In this document: in pieces, positions 47,901 through 59,900 of the stretch
Position numbering within the stretch: position 1 is the first letter of the stretch
Layout of the letters: each line of letters begins with the position of its first letter
NCBI RefSeq assembly: GCF_037975245.1
Contig: NC_092579.1
Span: forward strand, 3,806,001 to 3,870,000
Direction of reading: 5' to 3'
DNA: 64,000 nucleotides
Origin: Apostichopus japonicus
Taxonomy: Eukaryota > Echinodermata > Holothuroidea > Aspidochirotida > Stichopodidae
Notes under the pieces: model-generated
Told to the model about the DNA's origin: nothing
What the model saw: the letters and a program-made list of their open reading frames with translations, nothing else
Database searches by the model: none
Translations under genes and position numbers: made by a program

Positions 47901-50900
47901 TACAGGTTCTAGTCCTGCACAGATTTTTAATCTGTGACCTTGGGCAAGGCACTTGATCTAAACAGCCCCTCTTCACCCAGATGTATAAATTTAAACCTGC
48001 AAGGTAACTTTCACTGTACTATATGATACTCTCATTGAGTCTCTTTACAAATTGAGAAAAAAACAGTTTCAACATTACATATGATACACTGATTTTTAAT
48101 CAATGTATGATATAAACAACAGTTATCAATATGACAACATATGCTAGCATTATTACATACTATTCAACAGATGCATAAACCTATTCTTCCAACAAATGAA
48201 AATTACCTGTGGAACAAAGAATTACCTGCTTTCTTTACATGTTGACATAAAATAAATAAGAACATTTGACAGACATTACTAACCACTCTTCTTGGGTTAC
48301 ATTGTGATGTACTGGAGTTAGTGCTAACATGTAAAGTTGAAGTCATAGACCGGAGTTGAACAGACACAGGAGCATGAATTATGGTTCCCTTTTGCTGATA
48401 GATTTCTTCATTGATAAGGCTCTATTAAAATAGAAATGAAACAATATTATAATTAATGTTTATTTTAAAAACATTACCATCAAGGCATACACCCATTGCA
48501 TTGTCTCATGTATGATCAGGAAGCAATAACAGCTCCCTAGTATGACCCTCTCATTAAAACTGGTGTGACCATTAATTGGTAGAACAAGCAGCTACTATAA
48601 TTATATGATACATGGAGTGCATGAGTTCTAACTCTCTGTACAGATTTTCTACCTAATCTCTTGTCTGGCTGATTAACTGGACCAACTAATGTGTTATCAA
48701 CACTGAACTCTGTTATACAACACAAGCCTGTGACTTGAATCCCCACGTAATGAGGGGAATATAAACTGCAATCAGGGAGTTGTTATTATTATAGTATTAT
48801 ACATTGATTGTCTGCAAGATACATTATCAAACACCATTCATAGTCTTGTGGCCTATGTTCTGAAATATAATCTCTCCACTCTCTAATATTGGACAAGATG
48901 TGTTTACAAATGTGTCTCTTACAACAATTGTTGTTAGATGTCAATGACCACAGACAAAAAATATTGAACATGCATTTTTTGTCGTGGGACATCTGGTCAG
49001 TGTGTTTTGTCCACTTCAAAGTTTATTTTCAACCATCAATGACCACAGACAGCCTGAACCAGCTACTGTAATCTCACATGACCCCTCGCTTGACTATATG
49101 ATTACAAATTGACTTTCAGTGAGGTTTCAGCCTGTAGGGCATCAAGTTAAACTTTATTGTTCCACCGGTGCTGTGGCCGAGTGACTAAAGGCAGTGGCAT
49201 TTGAAGCAACGAGGCTTACCAATTGAGGGGAACAAGCCTGTGACTTAAATCCCCGCGTAATGAGGGGAATATAAACTGAAATCAGGGAGCTGTTATTATT
49301 ATTATTATTATATTATACATTGATTGTCTGTATGATGCATTATCAAAGACCATTCATAGTCACTTGTAATCCATAAGCCCTTGAAAATTTCTCCCAAATT
49401 TGTGGTTGCTTAATCATCGTACTGCTGAATCCTATTGTTAAGTTGTTGTAACTCTTACATCAATTAAGGCAGATAACTGGAATCTGTGAGATAAATTTCA
49501 ATACCACTTGAGCTGACAAAATCTACTACTTACTTTATGTTCCAGTGAGTCATCATTATGAAACCAAAGATGAATTGTCAATTGATCCCCCAATTCAGAA
49601 ACTTTGTTTACAATCGGTAAGACGCAGACACGCTTCAACATCTTGGGTATGAAAGGGACGTGAAGACCAATGAGACATGGTTTCTCAGCTTCAACTGCAA
49701 AGTGCTGACTATTCATAGAGCAGCTGAGGTGTTTCCTTTCTTGGTTCCATTTGATAATTTTATCTAAAGGAGATTAAAAAAAAACTTTTTTGCTAGTTAA
49801 GTATTTATAACATAGCGAAAGGTAGAACACCAAGCCTGAAATATACCATAGATGATTTTAAAGAGACAGTCATGTGTCAGAAAATGAAACACTGCATACA
49901 AAGAACATCAAAACATTACAATATCTTGTTTTTAACTCAATGTAGAATTGCAAGGTTGCCAGATAAATTGTGTTGCTAACTACAGCTTCCCATAGCTTGG
50001 AGAACTTTTGCCCTTCAATTATCTTGTTTAATTCTACCTAAAGATGGAACAAATGATTGATTTCAACAGGTCAATGTACTACTGAGAAGAGGAGTGTTCC
50101 TGGAACAACCTGTCGGCTTTGTGATTCTTTGTCATACAATTTGCTCAAAATTCCACATACCTATCAGACTAATGTAGAGCAAGTGAGTTAAATTTGTCTA
50201 TGAATTAAGTGAAAGCCAGAAAAGAAATCATAGCATCAGAGAACTCCCATATTAATTGTACCTTTGATTTTAGAGTAATCATGTTAACAAGGTTTTCAGA
50301 TTTTGACAGCTGTTGACTGTCCTCATGTGGCCTTGACCTCTACCAATTTCAATAGGGTTCATACACTCACCAAGCTAGATCTACGTACTAAGTATGAAGT
50401 TCAAGAAAGATGTACTTTTTGTGACATCATGTTTACAAGGTTTTCAGACTTTGACTTATGTTGACTGCAAATGGCCTTTCACATTTACAATTTCAAATGG
50501 TTCTTGTACTCACTTAGCTGGATTTATATACCACGTATGAAATACAACAGAAATGTACTTTTTGAGATATCATGTTTGCAAAGTTTTCAGACTTTGACCT
50601 TTGCAGAATAGAATAGGGTTCTTGTTCTCAATGAGACGGATCCACATACCAAGTATGAAGTTAATCCACTATGAAATTTGTGGGTTACAGTGTTTACAAG
50701 CAAGTGTCACACACAGACACGCCATCACCATTGCATAGATTCCTTTTGTCTGCAGCAAGGAATCAAACATGATTTGTTGGGACAATACCTCTCTCTTGAG
50801 AAAATCATGTTAACATTTCACAGAACAAGGCACACAGAAGGCTTAGTGATTTTCTTGCCAATATAGCGTTCTTGTACTAAGGTGGTTTCACAAATCAAGT

Positions 50901-53900
50901 GTGACTTTCATCCCAGCTTTACTTTTGCAGTTATTCAGGTTTAGAATCTAATAGTGCAGATACAGTACTGCATTCTCCAATATAGGAGTTTATTCAATAT
51001 GCAAGCAGTTGTAAAAGTGGTCAGCCCTACAGTGAAGCAAGCATAAACAGTACATCAGGGGTGACATACAAACACACTAACTCATATACATACCTCTGTT
51101 GATACAACAAATTTAAGTAACTAAATATAATGATCAATGGATTAATAAACACAATGCAAAAGAAACAAAAACACACCTGTTTGTAATACACCAGAGTACA
51201 CATCAAGACCCGTCTGGTCAGCTGGAGTAAAAGCACAGTGTGGAATAATCAAGGTGACAGGCTTGTGTAAGGTAAGGCTTTCTGGACCAAATTTCACAAA
51301 AGGGGTCAAACTTAGACTCTTCTTTGGGAAAGGCCTGTTGATGGCAGGTTCAGTAGAAACCCACAGACTAACAATCCTTCCACTGTGTAGTGCACCAGCT
51401 GGTACAAGAAGATTAACGCCTGCAATAAACATCTCTCCTCCATGCTGATCAAAGTACTGCTCTTTATAAAGATTAGATCCTGGGAACAAAGGAAGTCTCT
51501 CTGGAAGAGTATTATAATTCAAGTGAAAGTAAAGTGATTTTGTTACTTCAATAGAAAATGTGTTAATGCATACAATTTTTCAACACATATTATGAAAATA
51601 GTCTCTTTAACACAAAAGTGGTTTACCTTCTACTTAATAATTAAGAACAACAATAACTTTTTAATATTCGACAGTGAACATTAGATGTTTGACCTGATTG
51701 ATGAGGAAGAGAATATTTCATTGACAGTAACAAGAATAAGGTTTATTTTGGGTATCTAGATCATATTCCTTTTTATGTAGCTATTTTGTGAGTAATTTTC
51801 CTACTAAAATAAATAAACACTGAACAGCAAGGGCTTGAAATGTGGTGCTAGAATATCATATAAGATTGAGATTAATTATATCAGGAAGAAATATCAAAGA
51901 AATATCCATGTAGCTGAATATATAGGGTTACTTTACCATGCCCTTCCTTAGCAAGTAGCAATATCCGTCTTCCCAGGTCCAGTTTTCCATTAGACAATTT
52001 CAAGGCTCTTTGGACATCCAGTCTCTTGTAACCCTCTTCTATCAAAATTGTGTAATTTACTGACAATTTTGATTCCCTTTTTGAGATTACTTCCTGTTTC
52101 TCTGGAATTTTTACCTGAAACAATGTTGAAATGTTACAATTTGTTTATCAAATCTACCTTTTTGATCATACTTTCATAATGATATAAAACTACTTACTGC
52201 ATTTGATTTGGCTTCAGTGAATATTCTACACAGACTTGCTGTACACTTGATCTCCACAAACATAACTTTATTTAAGCAGAAATATTCAGTTAAATGCTGT
52301 TTCTTTTACGAGTAAAAGGAAGACTTTTTAGTATTGGAGTATTCATTCATTTTTTTGTTTTGTGACTTGCATGACAGCAAAAGGCTACTTTTCATATCAG
52401 AAAATACAGGACTAAACCATTCTAAGATCCCGATGTTATGCAAAGTTACCATTGTTGGATTCAAGCTTAAAGTTTCAAAGTCTTGACAAGTTTTACTAAG
52501 CACAAACCATTTTGTTAACATCTTTTTCCTCTTCGTTTCCCTTTCCATTCTTCTCCTGTGACGTATCAATGTACTCCAGCACCAGTCTTGCCACCTTATT
52601 AAAGTGAATAGCTTTCAATCCTTCATACATTCCAATCATTCTGTCTGGCATGATGAGCTCTCTTTCATCCAATATTTTCATCAGCATCTTTCCAGATTCA
52701 GCTGCTTCCTGAATTGTTTCATTTTCTGCTGGCTTCAGCTCAAAATACACGCCTAGCTTTGAACAATGTTGTTTATCCAGAAGTTTTGCAATGTCTCCTC
52801 TCAACTTTTCATATTTGTGTAAGCCTGAAAGTGAGGACATAACATCCACTTAACATTCGAAAGAATACAACAAAGACTAGATATCACATATAGAAATAAG
52901 AGCACCTGAAGCACCATGCTAAATGAGTGCCGGGTTTGAACAATGAGCAATGTTCACAGCTAACATGCACAATTACACAACAGGCCCACAAGAAGCATGC
53001 AACCTGATGGAGAACGTTGGTATGCAAGTCAACCTCTGGTGCATGCACACAATAAAATATTGGTTTTATACTGTCCACAACTAGCATGCAACTTTTCGAC
53101 TTTAATCCCTTGTCTTGTGCATAAATAATGGTCTCAAATACAGCTTCAACTTCAAGGTTGCTTTGATCTACCAAGTAGGAAGTGAGCATACTAACTAAAA
53201 ATGAAAGCATGCAAATAGGACTTAAAAATGTTTTGGGTTCAGCAGTATGATTAAATTTCTTTCCATCAAAAATGTTTATGTTGATGAAATGTTTCCCAAA
53301 CTAAGTTGATATCAGAAACATTTGGTGTGTCTCCTGCTAAACCCAAATGCAATTACCTTTTCACCTCTACTTAAACAACCACCTGGGTCAATGTACGTGT
53401 GCTTATTTTTTCATCTCCACTAACACACACTTACCTAGTGTATATCTAGGATAATGAGCATTCATTTTTCTTCTTCCAACTGCACTTAGATGCAGGTCAG
53501 GGTGGACTTCTAAAACTAGCTAAGTCCACCCATTTGTTCCACTTCCACATAAAAACTCACCTGGGTGCTGAATTTCCTGGCTTTCTGGAGATAAGAGAAT
53601 GTTTTTCACCTGAATGAAAAGAGAATTCAACAAAAAGTTATATGACTAATGAAAACTTTAAATGTTAGACTACTTAACATACAATTATGCAGGCTATCTA
53701 TCACACCCCTGTGAATGATTAGGTTTAAAGTAGGAATGTAATGTAGAAAAATAGGGCTGTAACAGACATGGAACTACACATAATAAATGTGTGAATCCAA
53801 AAAGAAAAAGGAATGCTGATGACAACATAACTATTATTTATGCAGTTTTCATTCATTGATACCTAAGACACCCCACAAAAATTTCCCATGAAAGGTTGAC

Positions 53901-56900
53901 CTGTGTTCACTGGAGTGACTGAAAAAATAAGAATACATAAATAAAAGACTACTGTGATAAAATTTAATTCAAATATCCTCCACACTGCATTTTTCGAAGA
54001 AAAGCATCCATGAGAGAACATGCAAACAAATAACTATAATTCAGTCAGAGCACTAACATTATTTAGTCAGCCTGCAAACAGCTGCAAGCCTTCCAACAGA
54101 CAGGACGTTACTTAACAGATGGGATAAGATGCTGCTTAATATTATGTAATGAAGAGACATATGAGAGCTGGAAGATAATCAACAGACATTACTCACCTTT
54201 GATTGGAGGATAAGGGCTGCCTGGTTCATTTCATTTTGAAATACTTTTAACTTCACATCAACCATGTCAGTGTCTCCATCTTTGTCCCTTGTAAGTCTGA
54301 ACTGATGAGAGACTCTACTGGCAGCACAGAGATAATCAATGTCTACATGCTAAAAGATAAAAGATGTTGAAGATCAATGTTCTAAGGATGAGAATGGTTG
54401 TTAAGTATTTAAAGAAACGGTACCACATATAAGAAGTAAGGAAAAGCTAATAAGGAACCAGGAAATGTGGTCATGTACAAATCCTTACATTTCATGGGCA
54501 GCTGGTGAAAATTAAACTTCTCAGAAACATATTTGAGCCATGGGTATTCGTGTCATTGTGGATAAACATCGGCTTATGACAATCATTCTGTTTGATGAAT
54601 GTTCAGAGATTTTCTAGGCAGGCATGTAATTTTCTCAATCATTCACGCTCTCAGGACAGTCTATTAATCAACATCCTAATCCAAGAACTTAGAAAGTGTC
54701 ACAATATTTGAACACTGCCTCAAATACGAATGGAGGTGAATTATAGACACCAAAAATAAAGCCACGGTGAATGAAGCTATTCGCAATACCGTACAAAAGA
54801 ACATAGGACTAAACTTCACTTCCTTATTCAAACACCAGGAATACCAACCAGCACAAGATACTGCTCAACAACACTGCACAGCAGAAGGTTGGCTATATTG
54901 TGGTTCCTGCTGGGATTTTCAACCAGAAACCACATAGTTGTATACTTAACTACAAGTCTTGTAATGTTAAAAGAAAGACTTCAATAGCATTGGCAATTAC
55001 AAACCTTTGTTGATTCTTCCTTCGTCAGATGGTAACCACCACCGGGTGATGACATGATCAGATCAATGTAAGAAACATGGTCTCTGCCGTCATTCAATGT
55101 CCGGGTAATTTGAAATGTTGTATAGTTTCCTAGACACAGTTTGGGATGGTGGTCCTCTAACACCAACTAAAACATAAGGACATGAAGATGTAACTTGCTA
55201 AGAAACAAGCAGAGAGTTGATTACTCAATTTGTTGTGCCTTCACTCTGTACAGAGAGATCAATTCTGCTATAGCAAGTAACACCATCTTTGTTTCCATTA
55301 TTTGCTCACATTACCAATGTTGCTTGTTTATTTGGATCCTCCCACCCTCTTAATCCTTGTTGTGCACACTTTGAGCCATAACCAAAATTTAAGCCATCTG
55401 AATATTGTTGAGGTGAACCACATATTTTGTAAGAAAATGACATTTTGACCGAAGAAATAAAATATAATGTTAGTAATTAATACCATCATCGGCCCTCTAT
55501 AAGACTATCAGAATTCTTCCTTTATGACTTTGGGGATACTGTCAGTTTCATCTCAGCACAAACACTTTTGACAGAAACATGTTTTATGTCAAGTTTAAAT
55601 ATTTTCATTTCCAATTTCAGATTTTTCTTTTTGATGTGCTACGATGAATCAACAAAATTATGCCACACAAATGCACCTTTAACAAAATCACTTCATAGTT
55701 TGCCAGTGAAGCATGATAAAAGTCACTAAACAAATAAAGTAACATTGCCAGTACTCGACTTACAAATCACAATATAAACCAGAACTGACCTCTAAGCTAC
55801 TACAGATATCACCATGGTAACAAGAGATTATCCTCACCTTGTACTCTTCATCACTGTCCTTACAGAAACAAACAGTTATTAAGACATCATCTTTGTCATC
55901 GAGTATCCCATCAATAAATGGAACAATACGGAATATATGCTTCTGCTCTGTTTCTTGGTTGACTAAATTAACAAAGACGTAGCTCAGGATGGTTATATCA
56001 AGACAGATCTTCTCCGGGTCTAGCTTCCAATCAATAGATTTCTCTTCAGTCCAAGTTATTTCACCTGTAATAAGTAATATTATATGAAGTATAGCATTGA
56101 GTAAACTTAAAAAAAGTATATATCAAGAGCCTATTAGATAATATATATCTAGAATTCAACAGAACTGATTCTCAGCATATAACTCATTGTACTTCTTCTG
56201 GTACATTAGTCAATTGCATTTTAAAGTGCGATTGGTTACCATTTTTACCTTATTTTCTTCATCTTTCAGACCAGTAAAGATAATAACATCATGCTTTTTA
56301 ATAACTACCTTTTTTACCTTATTTTCTTCATCTTTCAGACCAGTAAAGATAATAACATCATGTCGATCTGGCTCAGGGATAATAGCCGAGTGAGGAATAG
56401 TCAGCTGGGCTGGCTTGTCGAGGGTGAGCCCATCTGGCTCTAGTTTTATCAGAGGTGTCATTCTGCCCCTACGAGCACTGCCAGGGAGGTGTATGCTGGG
56501 ATCATAGATCACTTTAACAGCAATTACACGATCAACGGATATAGCGCCTTCAGGAATAGTCAGATGTACCCCATGATGCTAATAGTTCCACCTTCATTCG
56601 TGATCCTGTGTTCAATGTATGAATGATGGTGCCTCATTTCAAGTATTTGTGAATCTTTTCTTTGTTTTGGTAGGTCTTCTCTCTCCATCAAACTTTCCTT
56701 ACTATGGTCATGATCTTCCTCTCTTTCATCGGAACCTTGTGATGGAGTTGGCTCATTATCAGGGTCAAATTTGACATTTTCAACTGAAAATAGAACAATG
56801 GAAACACAAACACCATTAAATGAAGCTTTAACGTTTAAAAACCAAATCTGCCATACTGAGCAACATTCATCCCTTATCAGAGAATAAGTTAGTGTTCAAA

Positions 56901-59900
56901 TTCTGCACAGAGTTTTGTCTCCTATTAGTACTATGGTTCCTGTGTAATAAAACTGTTATGCATCTTTGCACTTGCATAGCAATTAGCCCATTTTACATAG
57001 CATTTTTCGATGTGATACTGGATATTTTAATCATTTGCTTAGACTTTTGTCTCCTATAAGTACTATGGATAAACTTAATAAATCATTCTCTGCTAATCTA
57101 AAGTTCTTCAACAATATAAAAGCCTTGCAATTGATTTATGAAAGAGGTATTATTGAAGTAATCATAATATAAAATGTAATAGATATGTAACACAAGCTTT
57201 ATGTCGTTAAAGAATTTGACAACAGGAGTATCAAAAGAATCTAGCATCATGTCTGAGATTGACCAGACAGCTTAAATGGATCCTTGAAATATTGGCTAAT
57301 ACTTGGGACCTAATTTGTTTAGCATTTTTCGATTTTCAATCAAGAAATTAATCAAATGGCAACAAATAATTGGTCAAAATATCCGCTTGTAATTACTTTC
57401 ACCATACATACACAGTGATAATTAATAGTTTAAAATAACAAATTGCCTGAAAGTCGAACATTAACCCGACTCCCACACATTTCTAGAGTTTGTATTGTAC
57501 TGTATTAGTTTGATTTCATCTATTCTGATTACATACATATTTATTCATTCTTACCAGGCCAGTCAAGCAGTTGCGGTGATTGGTTTTCTTCAAACTGGAA
57601 GGGGTCAACTTTAGACTGATATGGAGCTAAGTGATATTCATTTGTTCGTTTTAGCTGAATATGAACCAAACCCTTCTGTAGGTTAGTGACATCATACATA
57701 TTGATGATGTTTCTTGTCTTCATGAAGTTAATCAGAGTGATTCCTGGTGTCTCTATCAGAGAAACCCGGCGTAGCATATCAGTTTCTGCTGGTGGTAGAC
57801 GGAACAGAGTTGCTAATTTCAGAGTGCTGTCTAGAGTAAGATCTTGGGCAACGTTGACCATTAATCTGCCGTAATCAGCTGAAATATAAATAAAAGTAAC
57901 CAAAAATATACTAGTTCAGGATCTCACTCAGCACAACAAACCAATTGATCAAATCGATTATAAAATAATGGATGAGATCACATTTTCCAATTTATCACCT
58001 GATTGTTAGATTGTTTTCTATGTATTTACATATATAAACAAAATACATTTCTTTAAATCTGTTCAATAACGGAAAATGATATGATTTCTGTGGAATCTGA
58101 ATAAATTTAATTCCTATTAACCTATACAGTCAAGTTTGTGTGTGGGTGCATGTGTGTGTAGGTGTGTGTGTATGTGCTTGGGTGTATGTGCTGTTATTTT
58201 GTATTCTGATTAAAGACTTGAACAAACCAATTCCAGGTCCTCGGATATGATTTCAAAAGAATCACTTTGTCTTTGCACAAATTCTATTGTGATGTGGTAT
58301 TATTAAAGTTAGCGAACGTGGATTAGAACAATGGAACAAACAAGAGGACCTTGGTCTGAATGTAAAACACAGCTGTGTGTGTATATGTGTATATGACGCC
58401 CTAACTTGTAAACATGATATCTCAAGATGGGTAACTTCAACCTCAGCAGTTCTTATATTTGGCATGTGGCTTCCCCATAATTAGTGCAAGAACCCTATTG
58501 TTTTGGGTGAAGGTCAAAGGTCAGCAGATGGAAAGTCGTGGAAATCACAAAACACTGTTTCTTCAGGACCAGAACATCAAAGGAGCTCACACATCCAAGG
58601 TAGGATAGCCGTATGTAATGAAAGGTTTTTACACAATCTGATGTAGGTCAGAGTTCATTTAAGATCACTCGGGGTCAAAACTTGAAATCCTTGTAAACAT
58701 GCTATCTCTAGATAGGAAACTGAATTGGCTGTAATATTTGCATGTTACTTCCCTATAAAGAGTACAAGAACCCTATTGTTTTGGGTGGAGGTCTAAGGTC
58801 ATTTGGGGTTCGCAGAGGGTAAAATGTGAAAATCTCAAAATGCTGTATCTTCAGAACCAGAACGTCAATGGAGGTCATATATACATTGTATGGTTGCCTT
58901 ATATAGAGTCAAGTTTTTGCCCAATTTGGTGAAGGTCAAAGTTCATTTAAGGTCACCAGGGGCCAAAATTTGAAATCCTTGTAAATACGATATTTCCAGA
59001 TGGGAAACTTTATTGGCTCTCATATTTGTCATTTGGCTTCCCTATAATGAGTACAAGAACCCTATTCTTTTAGGATCATCAAAGGTCACACTCTGTAAAG
59101 CCTTATAAACACAAATGTTGTAAACAGGACATCCCAAGATAGGTTACATGACATAGAGCTCATAATTTGCATGTGTCTTTCTTATAGTGAGTACAAGAAC
59201 CCTAATGTTTTGTGTGGATGTCATAGGTTATTTAGGGTCAGCAATGGTCCAGATTTCAAAATATCAAATGGATCTCATCAGGTTAAGTATTAACCAGAAT
59301 GCAAAAAATGCATTGTGGTTTTGATGATTTAACATGAGCAGTTTTCTTCATGAATATGACGAAATGTATAGCGAAGGTGTACATGTTTACAAGGGTTTCA
59401 CGAATTGACCTCTGATGACCCCAAATAACCTTTGACCTCTACCCAAAAACAATAGGCTACTTGTACTCAATGTATGTACTTCTACACACTAAGTATGAAG
59501 TTAGTCCGACCTTCCCTTCTTGAGATATCTTGTTTCCAAGGTTTTTACAATTTCACCTCTGTTGACCCCAAATGACCTTTGACCTCCACTTAAACAATTA
59601 AGCTATTTTTAATTAATGTTGTATTTTTACACACTATGTATGAAGTTGATCCGATCTTCCCTTCTTGAGATACTGTGTTAACAATGTTTTCACAATTTGA
59701 CCCCTGGTGACCCCAAATGACAGTTGACTTCCACTAAAAACAATAAGCTTCTTGTACTTAATGTGGTTCTTCTACACACTAAATATGAAATTGGTTTGAC
59801 CTTCCCTTCTCGAGATATCGAGTTTACAAGCTGGGCGTCACAAACGCACACATATACACCCACACATACGCCAAAATGCAAAGTCTGCTCTTTGTTCTTA

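Noticed and set aside
48537-49071. Several 60-76 codon frames on both strands
   Set aside because: They lie in the intron over SINE-like duplicated sequence, with no conserved domain.
52884-53210. 108-codon minus-strand frame between the DED 2 exon and the linker exon
   Set aside because: It lies in the intron between 52824 and 53561. It lacks usable splice borders and would interrupt an otherwise phase-perfect exon chain.
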